64,000 nt of DNA from the NCBI GenBank assembly GCA_032718865.1, contig JALUTQ010000032.1, positions 62,001 to 126,000 on the forward strand. The letters run 5' to 3'. The stretch's first letter is position 1. Each line of letters starts with the position of its first letter. The DNA is from Tilletia caries. Taxonomy: Eukaryota; Basidiomycota; Exobasidiomycetes; Tilletiales; Tilletiaceae. Positions 9,690 through 19,328 of the stretch are shown piece by piece. The position numbers and the translations under genes are program-made. The notes under the pieces were generated by a model. That model made no database searches, had not been told where the DNA came from, and saw nothing but the letters and a program-made list of their open reading frames with translations.

Positions 9690-9945
9690 GTACCACATCG
9701 TATACTGAAAGAAGCTGAGGAGCGATGTGCTATGAGGGTTGCAACTTGCAACATGCTACATAACCTTTTGGCTGATAGATACAGTTGTGGTCACTCTCAT
9801 AGTCTCATCTAAAAAGGGGCCTGATCCTTTCGTCACTGTACCACAGCGTATATACTGGAAGAAGCTGAGCAGCGATGCACTCTATGGCAAAGTATTATCT
9901 TTGGCTGATAGATCCAGCTGTAGTCACTTTCATCTAAGGAGGGTC
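9690..9945. repeat. tandem duplication of ~150 bp in the D1 upstream region
   Basis: A block running ACCACATCGTATACTGAAAGAAGCTGAGG ... GGCTGATAGATACAGTTGTGGTCACT (in outline) at about 9690-9790 recurs at about 9840-9945 with small changes. It lies 190-440 bp upstream of the D1 start and may duplicate promoter elements. Confidence 0.7.
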
Positions 9946-10094
9946 GAGGAGCACAGAATGGCATAGAACCAGCCTAAGCGCTAATAAGTTGGTCCTCGCC
10001 ATACATAAGTCAACACCAAAGTGACTTCCTTCAGTGTTTACGACCTCTCAAGTTACATTCCGTCTAGCGGTGATATGGGATTAAAGCGGGGCGG

Positions 10095-10498
10095 TGTAGT
10101 CGAGAACCTGCTCGAGGGTAGGATTCTCGCCGAGGAAATTGAGTGGTTGCTAGAGAAGTGTGTGAGAGTGAACGAGAGAACGTAGCAGGCAAGGCAAAAC
10201 GAGGTGGATAGAGTGTATTGGGCAGAGAGGCCGGTAGATGATGGTTCTTAGATACAAAACGTCGTCTGGAAGAGGGGCGAAGACAGGAAGACATGGAAAT
10301 GAGAAGGCGCAATGGCCGAGCCTCGAGAAGGTGGAAGGTCGTGGAAGGACACAGAGCGAGATCAGAGCGGTGTCTGCTCATTGACGGAAGGGACGAGTGA
10401 GTCAAGGTAGGAAAAGAGGAGGGAAAAGAGGATGTTGGAAGAAAGGGAAAAGGAAGCCAATGGTCGTGGCACAGGCCAGCTCCTCTCAGTTCACCACA
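10095..10498 (-). repeat. 3' LTR of the gag-only element
   Basis: It begins TGTAGTCGAGAACCTGCTCG (plus strand) and ends TTCACCACA. Its first ~33 and last ~35 bp match the other LTR well, but the centre is strongly diverged, so the insertion is old or the LTRs were exchanged between subfamilies. Confidence 0.75.
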
Positions 10499-10667
10499 TC
10501 TACCCAGACCAAGATGAAAAGCATGGTATGCCTTTTCATCTAAACCAAATGGTGCTGGGATGGCCACCTATCCGAAGCTGAGGTCGATGGTGAGGGCGTC
10601 GGGGCAAGTGCGGGAGTAGGGAAGCGAGTTGCCGGGGCTGGGAGAAGGGTGAGATGAGGTCGCGACT

Positions 10668-12089
10668 CTATGTTATTGCCGGGTGGAATAGGTCGATGCC
10701 GCCGAAATGAGATCGAGACTCTTCACTCATGCACGAGCTTGAGATTTCCCGAGAGCTTGGAAATGAGGCGAGCTTGGTGACAACTCGGCCGATCGTCCTT
10801 GCTTCTCGAACAGAGTGGAACGACAACGAGGTCCAAGATGCGCCAAAGACTCGAGGACGAGCAGACGAGCGAGACGAGTGGCGAGAGCGAGACGAGTGAC
10901 AAGGGCGAGACGAGTGACGAGGGCGAGGGCGAGACGAGTAACGACAAGGCGACGAGTGGCAAGTGTCAGACGCAGATGAGGGGTCTGAGTCTGGAGACGA
11001 CGAGGGGAGCTTTGCAGGAGGCGAAGACGAGGAGGTGCATGTCCCGACTAAATCTTCTTGATCTTGTGCGAGAGCGAGGTCCTGTGGTGCTGCTACCGAG
11101 CCCGAAATCGATGACTCTTCTGCTTGATCGTCCTGAATGCTGCAAGTGAGCTCCCTAGAATCCGGCAACGAGGGGAGGCGAGGGCGTAAATCGGCACTGG
11201 AGCATTCCTTGACCGCGTCTTGATCACCGGGCGACATGGTCTTCGAGCCGACCGCGTGTGAGAGCGACGAATGCACCGACAATGGCGACGAGTCCAAAGG
11301 CAAGCCAGACGAACCAATTTCGACCGAGTCTTCGATGGATGAAACAAAAGGGTCCTCAGCGACGTCGGATTCTCCTTCAGACGAGGGGCAAGTAGAAGAA
11401 GGCGGGACGGACCTTGTGTGTTGTACGCCGAGGTGGTTGATACCGCCAAACGAAGCAATGGAATGAGTCGCGAGGGTGAAATGCGTCTGAGCTGCGACTG
11501 TAACCTGCAGAGACGAAGGGGCAAAGGGTGATTCAATCTTGAGGAGGCCTTCTTCCTGTAGCCGATCTTGCAATGTTTCCGGGATTCCGTCCCAAAAGGC
11601 CTTGTCCAGAAGGAAACGATCGATCTTGCCATGGTCGAGAAGACAGAAACCAATCCGATCGAAACGACTCTTGTACTTGATGAATGCCTCGAGTGTGTCG
11701 ATCGTGATGTCTTCGTGGGAGTACTCATCGACAAGGTCTTCGAGGTCCGATCGCCGATACCGAGAAGCTTGCTTCCGAGGTGGAAAGTGTTTCTTGAGGT
11801 CCTTGATCATTGCCTTGACGTCTTGTCGCCGATAAGAGGGCAATTCCTCGAGCAACATGCGAACGCTTGACGAGCAGTAACGAAAGATGGCCTCGGCATG
11901 AACCTTCTTGTTGTCGATCCCGTATGAGTCGAGCAAGTCTTCTACGTCGGAAAGAAAAGAGCGAAGAGCATCTCCGTCGCCACGAAACCGACTAGGCGCA
12001 TCGCGCGAGCCCCGAGCTGGAAGGTAGTCAATACTATGGCGAGTCTTGCGCGACATTCTGAGCCGACGGGCGAGCGGGCAACGATCCAA
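10668..12089 (-). CDS. retrotransposon gag-like protein
   Basis: This ORF of 473 aa could start at 12089 or at the internal Met (MSRKTRHSIDY) at 12056. Residues ~35-210 look like a retrotransposon Gag capsid region: FRGDGDALRSFLSDVEDLLDSY, then RYCSSSVRMLLEELPSYRRQD, a basic LKKHFPPRKQ and FIKYKSRFDRIG, ending in a helical FLLDKAFWDGIPETLQDRL. This is the usual architecture of fungal Ty3-type Gag. The C-terminal half is Ser-rich with Arg-Ser dipeptides and shows no CCHC zinc knuckle. No pol frame follows before the 3' LTR. It could encode capsid for itself or be mobilised by an autonomous relative elsewhere. Whether it is expressed is unknown. Confidence 0.75.
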   Translation of the reverse strand: MDRCPLARRLRMSRKTRHSIDYLPARGSRDAPSRFRGDGDALRSFLSDVEDLLDSYGIDNKKVHAEAIFRYCSSSVRMLLEELPSYRRQDVKAMIKDLKKHFPPRKQASRYRRSDLEDLVDEYSHEDITIDTLEAFIKYKSRFDRIGFCLLDHGKIDRFLLDKAFWDGIPETLQDRLQEEGLLKIESPFAPSSLQVTVAAQTHFTLATHSIASFGGINHLGVQHTRSVPPSSTCPSSEGESDVAEDPFVSSIEDSVEIGSSGLPLDSSPLSVHSSLSHAVGSKTMSPGDQDAVKECSSADLRPRLPSLPDSRELTCSIQDDQAEESSISGSVAAPQDLALAQDQEDLVGTCTSSSSPPAKLPSSSPDSDPSSASDTCHSSPCRYSSRPRPRHSSRPCHSSRSRHSSRSSARPRVFGASWTSLSFHSVREARTIGRVVTKLASFPSSREISSSCMSEESRSHFGGIDLFHPAIT

Positions 12090-12431
12090 GCTGCTGGGCA
12101 GCCACGAGAGCGAGCGGCGATGCCGACGAGGGGTTCAGCGAGCGGAGTGACGAGGACACGGAGACGGAGACGGGGCCAAAGGGCAAAGCGACCCGAGGCG
12201 AGCGAGTCGGGGGCGCGAGGAACCTATCGAACAGGAAGAGAGCGAGCGATGGCCGACGGCCCGAGTCGCGGTGCAGCACCGCAGCCGAAAAGCAACCAGA
12301 GTCGAGAGGACGAGTGACGGGAGGAGTGACGAGGGACGGCCGACGAGGGAAGGTAAAGTGATCGGCTGGACGAGTGGCGAGCCGGCGAGGAAACGAGGGG
12401 GCCGATCGAAGACGAGGCGGAGCTACCAATT

Positions 12432-12835
12432 TGTAGTCGAGAACCTGCTCGAGGGTAGGAGTTGGTGCGGGGAAAAGAGGAGGTTGGTAGGAAGGCGGAA
12501 CGCAATCAAAAAGGACGAGTGAAAAGGAAAGGAGACGAGAGGAAAAGGAAGGTCTGATTTGTTACTCTCCCAAGAGGGGACGCTAGGTACAATATCGCCT
12601 CCTTTATAGGGAGTGGGTCAAGGGTTGGCGAAGAACGAGAAGGTTCGATGGGATGAGAGAGGACAGCGAGGCGGTTGGGAGAATGAGAAGGAGATGAAAG
12701 GAAACTCGCGATGGAAGGAGAAAGAACGACGGCGAACGAGAGGGTGCAGTTGGCGAGGCCGACTGCCGATGTTGGACCGCTGGCTTATGAGGTCTGATGG
12801 AGAGAGCACAGGCCAGCTCCACTCAGTCCACCACA
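12432..12835 (-). repeat. 5' LTR of the gag-only element
   Basis: This is the upstream LTR in the direction of gag. It carries TATAAAGG (complement of 12601-12608), a plausible promoter for gag. It is 404 bp long, like its partner, with matching termini and a diverged centre. Confidence 0.75.
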
Positions 12836-13260
12836 GCGGTCTCATCTCAAAGAGTTTGCGGCCAAAGGGGCCTAGCGCAACGCTAATCATGTCGTACTTC
12901 TCGTCTATGGTGAGTTCGCCCGCGTTCGCATGATATTTGTAGCGTTCCTCATTCTTTTTCGCTTCGCTTCGCACTGACCGAGGACGTCGAGTTTCGATGT
13001 GCTATGCAATGCTCAATGTTACAAACGTAAAGGACACAACGCAAGCGCTCAGGCGCAATACTCGATACGCACGTTTCCTCGCCAGATTTTCGGCACAGTG
13101 ATGCCCCCACCGGTATCAATGGAGGCGGTGACCTGGTCGGTGCTGTCGATGTCAAGCTTGCACATCACCAGTTTGTCTGGGGCTAACGACAAAGAGCGTT
13201 CGCGCACACTCAAGAATGAGCGGAGAGGCAGTGCAAGAGATTGAGGATGAGAATATGCTG
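12836..13260 (-). repeat. module spacer copy with family E relic
   Basis: This segment continues the D1 spacer beyond the LTR insertion. Its first half matches the region upstream of D2 (23130-23300): both encode, on the minus strand, an ...ISVALGPFG.KLF reading preceded by an EAKK(N/D)EE stretch. The same DNA is more weakly recognisable at 34150-34340. I cannot tell whether this 'F' reading is a real exon. A family E terminal exon follows at 13049-13182. Confidence 0.5.
13049..13182 (-). pseudogene. orphan last exon of a family E gene
   Basis: From a CTA acceptor at 13183-13185 (minus strand TAG) it reads DKLVMCKLDIDSTDQVTASID, then a stop at 13049-13051. It aligns with exon 2 of E2 (KTVICHLSIDNVGKITASID). 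No first exon with a signal peptide is found upstream (13183-14300), so this is a relic of the E gene that should complete the first B-D-E module. Confidence 0.6.
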
Positions 13261-14329
13261 ATTGAGCCGCATTCCCTGTATACTTAAGTGGCCAGGGGAG
13301 GTGCGGACAATCTTTTCATGAGATAAAACGAAGCTTAGCACTCAGCCCCGATGGTTCACTCGCCTTGAGATGACTTCGGGGTTGCACTGCTTTTGAAGGG
13401 TCGCGGATCTCAATCCCCTGAACGTAGACAGTAACGCGCTTGATTCTGTTGCATCTAGTTGATGGTGTCTAGATACATAAGCTTGTTCTAGCGGGAGGAA
13501 GAAAGTGTGGGTCGAAAAGGGAGGAGGTGATCATGAATGGGTCGAGAAGGGTGGTTGATCATCGATCGACAAGGGCGAAAGAAAGTGAAGGAGAAGACAA
13601 ACGTATGAGCAAGGAGGGTTCTGGATGCCAGACCCTACAGCCGTCCTCGCACTGTGTGGTGTTCTAATGTAATCAGTTAGACAAGGAGACGAGCGCATCA
13701 AATTGGGGGTTGAGCTTGGAGCTCGAACGCCGTGTCCGCCGCTGCGTGCGGTCCGGGACTAGCGGCGCTAGGAGGGGAGGAAACGCACGGGGAGGTGGGT
13801 GGGACAGCAAAGGACACGCTCAAGTCGTCGACCGAGCGTCTGAGGGAGAGAGGCGAGGGAGACGAGGATGATGGAGGCGAAGAAGCAGCTCGAAGGAGCA
13901 GAGCAGAGAATTTTCACCTGTCCAACCTGGCCGCCGACCGCAATCTCATCTCATTTCGCTGTAGAATCGCTGGAACAGTAAATAATCCGACGCCACACTC
14001 CGTCTCGGACGGCCGGCAGTCAGCGCGCCTTCACCGCGAAGGACTGAACAGCTTTTGCCTGCCCAATATCCAACTTGGATTAGCCGACGGATCATTATAA
14101 CCTCCGCAACCGGAACAACTTCTTTTGTCTTTTTCTCCGCCCTGGCTTACTCGTCCTTTTAGCTGATCCCACCTTTCAATTGTACACACCTTATAAGATG
14201 TCAAGCTCGCAACTCAAAGAGAGTCCTCTTGCCAATTCCCCGCCCCTTCTTTCGTCGCGTCTCAGAAGTAAGATGCTGATGACTCGAGGCAGTGCACTGA
14301 ACTGATTCGTCTGACATCAGCACGACTTG
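13261..14329. other. gene-free stretch, partial dispersed repeat
   Basis: No convincing gene. At about 13990-14125 the minus strand reads CCGGTTGCGGAGG..CCGTCGGCT..CCAAGTTGGA..TTGGGCAGG. This matches one end of the dispersed repeats at 17040 and 25770, so it is probably a truncated third copy. The open frame at 13732-14100 overlaps it and is not supported as a gene. Confidence 0.35.
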
Positions 14330-14332
14330 AGC

Positions 14333-14398
14333 GGCTCTTCTTTCGGACCGCTGGGGCTCTTCTTTCGGACCGCTGGGGCTCTTCTTTCGGACCGCTGG
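14333..14398 (+). promoter_or_regulatory. three perfect 22-bp repeats of the B promoter element
   Basis: A 22-bp unit (GGCTCTTCTTTCGGACCGCT plus GG) is repeated three times without a mismatch, about 215-280 bp upstream of the B3 start. Each unit is a version of the hyphenated palindrome found singly before other family B genes. Tandem amplification would multiply binding sites for a shared regulator. Confidence 0.75.
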
Positions 14399-14610
14399 GT
14401 AGAACTGCGTTGTTTGCAGAACTACGTTGCGGAGCTTGAATTTGGCAGCCGCCTTTGACGGCGAAGGTGTATAGTAGCTGCTCCCTTGTTCCCAACATTT
14501 TGGCAGTCGTCAACCACGATTCACTACCTTTTTTCAGCTCACCGTGCTGCGCATTCTTCCTCCTACACAGAACCACATCCCACACAATTCAACAACAAGC
14601 TCAACAGACA

Positions 14611-15110
14611 ATGATTTACCTCCGTCTCCTTCTCTTTCCCCTTCTGCTTCTCACGAGAATCGCCAAGTCAGCGACTCCTACCGACTCGATCTGTCGTTCC
14701 TGCCCTCCCCTGTCCCAGTCGTCTGGTGTGAGTCTACTGACCGATCTGGCCCCTATCTGGGTGCCTTCGTCAGACGCTAACATGCTGCTTTGCGATACGC
14801 AGCTTGAAGCCCGCGCATCGGGTAACATCCAGGTTTTGCAAGACCTTTACCGTAAGTGCTTCCATATGCAGAAAGAGATCATTTGGTGGCAAGGTCCATC
14901 TGACACCGGAATAACTTCTTTCTGTGCTGAGCAGGTGCCCTCTACGCTGACTGGAAGCGTATGGTAGACGAAGCGGAGCAATTGGAACAGCGTCACGCTG
15001 AGGGTCTGCCCGATGCCACCTTCGCACGCATTGGTCAGCTACTGAAAGCGTCACGCAGTACTCAAGAAGCGATGCAGCGAGTCCTGGAACAGATGCGTGC
15101 CATTTCCTGA
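14611..15110 (+). CDS. family B small secreted protein, copy B3
   Basis: Exons 14611-14727, 14803-14851 and 14935-15110 give 113 aa. The signal peptide is MIYLRLLLFPLLLLTRIAKS, followed by TPTDSICRSCP (the CxxC is kept). Exon 2 is LEARASGNIQVLQDLY and exon 3 starts ALYADWKRMVDEAEQLEQ and ends QRVLEQMRAIS. The C-terminus is shared with B9 (LEQMRAHH), so B3 and B9 form a subgroup. Intron 1 is 75 nt, divisible by three and without a stop, so its retention would insert 25 residues; this is not so in the siblings. The conserved leader block (CTCACCGTGCTGCGCATTC) precedes the ATG by about 65 bp. Confidence 0.75.
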
Positions 15111-15909
15111 AGCCGCCCGAAATGTTGATGCTCTTTGCCCAACGAGCTGGTTTCATTTTCAGCCCCGACGTCCCCAGCGGGGCAAATCCTTCGCACAGAG
15201 TACAAGCGCTGTATCCCCATAACCCCCCAAAGTTCCTAATGGGCGCCAAATCTGCCAAGCATGCATAGGAGAAACAATCTTTGGCAGGCTTGGACCAGGT
15301 GTGATTACGAACTTAAGCTTGCACGGCATTATCTCTAAACAGTGGCTGGGCGATAGGTCTGGCGAGTGCGACATCAGCATTGACATGAGCAGGTTGGGAC
15401 GGACATAAGTGCTGCTTCACGTTTACACTGGTCACTAGTCACTGATCAAAGTCTTCTCGCCCATTCTCAACTAGACACCAGTACATACTTCGACCATTTT
15501 CCCGGCATTTCAGATCGCCCTTAAAGCCCAAATCGAGTCTACGTATTTTGTTCGCCATCTTAAATAAAAGTAGGAAAGCTAAGCTGGCTAATGTATACTT
15601 CAGGTGAGCCAGTGCGCTGCTTTGTGACTGACGGGACATCAGCCCCAGTCTGGGGCTGATGCCCTCAGTGGCAAATCACGCGGCTCTGTCTGTACGCAGC
15701 TGTGAGTATGTTTCGCAGATCTTCAGTACAGGAACCATATTTGACTGGTGAAGGGATATAAATCATGTGCTCTTCGTGTACTGACCTCGACCTTGTCCAA
15801 GCCATCTCGCTCACCTCCAACCCAATCCAGGACATACCCTTCTCTACAGCTCATAGTGCTGCGCACCCCCTGCTGTGACACAAGATCGCGCCAACCCCCC
15901 ACAGAACAG
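15111..15909. promoter_or_regulatory. B3-B4 intergenic region
   Basis: No gene is seen in 15111-15630. The B4 promoter follows: a perfect palindrome at 15637, a variant of the family element at 15680-15701 (GCGGCTCTGTCTGTACGCAGCT), GGGATATAAATC near 15752 as a TATA box, and the leader block with CAGCTCATAGTGCTGCGCACC about 60 bp before the ATG. Confidence 0.5.
15637..15661. promoter_or_regulatory. perfect 25-bp palindrome upstream of B4
   Basis: CATCAGCCCCAG, one T, then CTGGGGCTGATG: two 12-bp arms without mismatch, about 250 bp before the B4 ATG and 90 bp before its TATA box. It is absent from the other family B promoters. It could be a dimer binding site, a hairpin or the trace of a small insertion. 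Confidence 0.6.
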
Positions 15910-16428
15910 ATGATCTGCTTTTACTGCTTTGCCATCTCTCTCCTCCTCATTCTCAGCAAGCTTGCCAAATCTGCGCCTCTGCCTGACAACGCCTGTCCTA
16001 CCTGCCCGTGTTGGCCTCAATCAGCCATTGTGAGTGCACCAACCGATGTTTGGATACCTTCAGTCAGATATTTACACTCTTGTATCGTGGTGCACAGCTC
16101 GGAGCCCGCTCAGTTCCACCATTTGCACCCGGCTCCGACATTCTGCGGGCCATATTCAGTGAGGTTCTCGAATAGCTAGGGAGAATATTGTTCAAAAAAT
16201 GGGTTACTGACCCCCACCTTCCCTCGTCTACTTTGTGGCGAAACAGAGATCCACTTTGACGAGTACAATCGTCTCATGGCCGAGGCGCGTCGGGCAGGAT
16301 TCTATAAGCTCCACCTTCTGTCAGGTGCCGATCAGGACCGAGTATACGCTATCATGGCGCAGGCACGGCAAGCTCAAGAGCGAATGTACCAAGTCATGGA
16401 AGAGATGGACAGAGTTCCTCCCCCCTGA
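15910..16428 (+). CDS. family B small secreted protein, copy B4
   Basis: Exons 15910-16029, 16098-16158 and 16247-16428 give 120 aa. The signal peptide is MICFYCFAISLLLILSKLAKS, followed by APLPDNACPTCPC. Exon 2 starts LGARS and exon 3 reads IHFDEYNRLMAEARRAGFYKL and ends RMYQVMEEMDRVPPP. Exon phases and the 120/61-nt sizes match those of B7. It lies 800 bp downstream of B3 in the same orientation. Function unknown; probably secreted. Confidence 0.75.
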
Positions 16429-18773
16429 CGATCTCTTCGCACCAGGGCATGGCTCGAGTCTGTATTCGGCCCTAGCGACGCTCAGGCATAGAGTTCTGCC
16501 GTTACAAGAGGGAAACCCATGGCTCATTAGCGGGCCTCGACCTTTATCTATGCTGCTAGCATCGTAGAGAGGGACCAATGACCATTGGATCGCCTGTCCG
16601 TTCTTATGTGCTATACTTTGACGTAGGTATGCCAAAGGACGCCTCCATTACGATGGCTACTTTGGCACTCCACCAGGCGTACTGGAATTACTCATGGCCG
16701 CTGGAATAAAGGTCGCAGTAATACGACCGATATCATCTCGTGTCAGTACCGCACACTAGTGGACTGAAAGAAGCGAACAGTCCTCGCTCTGATGAGGCTG
16801 GGGTTGTGGTATCAGAGATCTCCGACGACTATCCGCCATGCCATAATCCTTTTGCATAGACAGTGGTGAGAAAAGAACGGAGAAAAGTGTGCGGCTGAAA
16901 TTAGGATGGGACATGGAAAGGTGAGCAAGTAAGGGCGAAAGCAGATGGGTAAACCAAAAAGGGGAAGTCGTCAGCGGGGGAAACATCTAGGGCGAGAGGT
17001 CAGCAGTCGCGCGCTCTATGGACATGTGGACTGTGGAAGAATGATCTCCCGGTTGCGGAAGAATGACGTTCCGTGGGCTGCACCCAAGTTAGACGTTGGG
17101 CAGGTGAAGGCAGTTGTGCGATGCGATCTGGAAGTCAGCTCAGGGCGAACCCCGCCACGGTTGCGCTCCGTTTCATATCTTCCCAACTTTTTTCGCACCT
17201 CTTCTCTCCTCTCAACAGACGGAGAAACGCAGATCCATCATTACTTCTTTACCTTTCACTCTCGCACTCCTCTCAATTCTTGACCCTTCTTGAGCCTGTG
17301 CGAACGTTTTCCGTCAAGTCGAATTTGTCTTGTTCCCTTTTTTTTAAATTCCACCCTCCACACTCTCGTCTCGCACCGAAAATGTTCTCACCCTCAACGC
17401 CTCAACGCCTCAACGTTTCCTGACATTATCCGCTGTAACGCTATAACTCGACTTGCGTTTCTGCTACGTTCACATTTCATTATTTCATTTCTGTTGGCAC
17501 TTGGCGCCGGTGTACGTATTGTGTTTCCCGCACTTACTCTCTTACGACCACGAACTGAGACACCAAGCACCAAGGAAGACTGCAGATAAGCAGCCCTAAT
17601 ATATGAAATGTTTTTGGCCATGGCCAGATGTGATGACACTGGTATTTAGCCGCTTCGAGAAAGACGAAAACGACAGTTCATCTGCCCAGCGTGGTTCCAA
17701 CGCCGCACGATTGCAGTTGCAGCCGCCCCGTATGCTATTCGGCAGCATTGACCAGTGTGTCGCGACTCGTCACGAATCAACGAGCGGACTGTTCCGTTTG
17801 CATTAGTAAAGTGAACGAGAGGATCATTCCTTCCTTTGCTGCGAAAGCACGAAGAATTAGAGATCGCGGACAAGAAGTAGGAATCGTGTAAGGCCTATTA
17901 CTCACTACTCACTAGTCACTTTCGATGACACCATTGGTGGAAACGACGAAGAATGAGATATCCCAAGACGCTCAGTAGAGCCTACAGAAGTGCACGTCAT
18001 CCCCGTAATGTTGTCATTTCCCGTCGCAGATCAGGGACGGCGACGTCTGAGGCCAAAAAGGCCAATATCTCTCTCGTTTAGTTAGGGCGAAGGCCTGTAG
18101 ATGTGGACAGCAAGCCGCACCCTTTGCCAAGCGTCGAGGCGCATTTCTCATGCACTTGACCTCTCACTGTACATGCGTGCTCAACATCTTTTTTTCCTAC
18201 GGGCCACATGACCACACAGGGACGACAGATTACTGACTGCTAGCCTTCCGCGCTAAATCTGTCCCGCAGTAGCATATTGCTATCTTTTGGGTCATGTTCC
18301 ACCCTCGCTTCCACTCTTACGCCCTCGCTTGTCCAGCTTTCCATCTTCGCCCCACCTTTCCAGACTTACACATCAGGTTGACGATCTCCAGATTGCACGC
18401 AGAGTTAGACGTCGCGCTTCTTTCTTCCGCCTTCTCTCTCTCAGCCATCTCTGACACTGCCATTGCCTACTCAGTCACGTCATCCGTGTTTTCAGTGATA
18501 CAAGGCGCTGATGCGGGGCGAGGAACCTCGTACCGTCCGTACTGCTAACGCGGCTTTTCTTCCAGCCGCTGTGAACAAAGCCTGACTGCCTCGTGGATAC
18601 GAATTAATCTTCATGGACAGTAAAGAGTATGAATACAGGTGTGCTGTTCACTTACCCAAGTCTCTGCAATCACACTCAACCAGATCTTACAACCTCTTCT
18701 ACAGCTCACAGTGCTGCGCATTCCTGCTGTCCCACCAAACTACTCTCAACCAGAACATCAAAACTCGTATAAA
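16429..18773. other. long B4-B5 interval without intact gene
   Basis: The open frames here are short and unsupported. The interval contains the dispersed repeat at 17040-17590 and, from about 18290, the long upstream region of B5 that is shared with B1 and B7. The palindrome CGGCTTTTCTTCCAGCCGCT lies at 18551-18570, and the leader block CTTCTACAGCTCACAGTGCT about 70 bp before B5. I see nothing in 17600-18250 that I can name. Confidence 0.45.
17040..17590 (+). repeat. dispersed repeat R, copy 1
   Basis: From CCCGGTTGCGGAAG through GGCTGCACCCAAGTTAGACG, GGTTGCGCTCCG, CTCTCAACAGACG, GATCCATCATTAC and TTATCCGCTGT to ACTGAGACACCAAG, this stretch is similar along its length to the reverse complement of about 25290-25790. 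The identity looks moderate (by eye 65-75%). It encodes no clear protein. It may be a solo LTR or a non-coding relic of a mobile element. Confidence 0.6.
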
Positions 18774-19328
18774 ATGACCAACATTCACCTCTTCTTCGTT
18801 CTTTCCCACCTTCTCCTTCTCCTGGCCACACTCGGCCAATCTCTGCCTCTTCCCGATCCCAACTGCCCTTCATGCCTGGGTCTGGCTCAGCCATATCATG
18901 TGAGTCCATTGATCAATCTGGCCGATGCTTAGTTGCCTCTGTCGGAAATTCACATTTAGGTTCGTGATGTAGCTTGAAGTCCGCGCAGGCCCACCAGGCC
19001 GTCCGGATTCTGACATTCTTCTTCACTTATTTAGTGAGTGAATACATGCTTAGGGAGCAAGCTTCAGTTTAGTGAGGCTGACATTCGAATCGCTTCATTG
19101 CATTGGACCGCAGTGAACCACCATGCTGATTGGCAGCGTCTCAACGCAGAGATGAGACGACTACAGCTCACGCACCTTGTGAATTTGCCCCCGGACGTCG
19201 AAGAACAAATCAGGCGTCTTCTCGCTCAGTCCGAAGGCTCTAGAGAAGGGGCACTGCGAGTCTTGGACGAGCTTGAACGGGTTCGGAACATACCAGGAGG
19301 TAGAGTGAACCCACCGCTACCACCCTGA
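18774..19328 (+). CDS. family B small secreted protein, copy B5
   Basis: Exons 18774-18899, 18973-19033 and 19114-19328 give 133 aa. The signal peptide is MTNIHLFFVLSHLLLLLATLGQS, followed by LPLPDPNCPSC. Exon 2 begins LEVRAGPPG. Exon 3 reads NHHADWQRLNAEMRRLQLTH, then NLPPDVEEQIRRLLAQS and a Pro-rich end (GGRVNPPLPP). With B7 and B8 it forms the DWQRL/NWQRL subgroup, whose 3' flanks are also related for several hundred bases. Three Arg/Glu-rich helices are predicted by eye. Function unknown. Confidence 0.75.

Larger units (their letters stand above)
10095..12835 (-). mobile_element. gag-only LTR retrotransposon
   Basis: The element is bounded by two 404-bp LTRs (10095-10498 and 12432-12835) and flanked by a 4-bp direct repeat GCGG (10091-10094 and 12836-12839). 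Read on the minus strand the LTRs run TGTGGTG...GACTACA. The primer binding site follows the 5' LTR after three bases: TGGTAGCTCCGCC, complementary in form to a tRNA 3' end (TGG start). The only large ORF is gag-like (10668-12089); no protease, reverse transcriptase, RNase H or integrase frame fits in the 1.9-kb interior, so the element is non-autonomous. It is inserted in the spacer between D1 and the E relic, and the equivalent spacer upstream of D2 (about 23100-23140) is uninterrupted. Confidence 0.8.
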
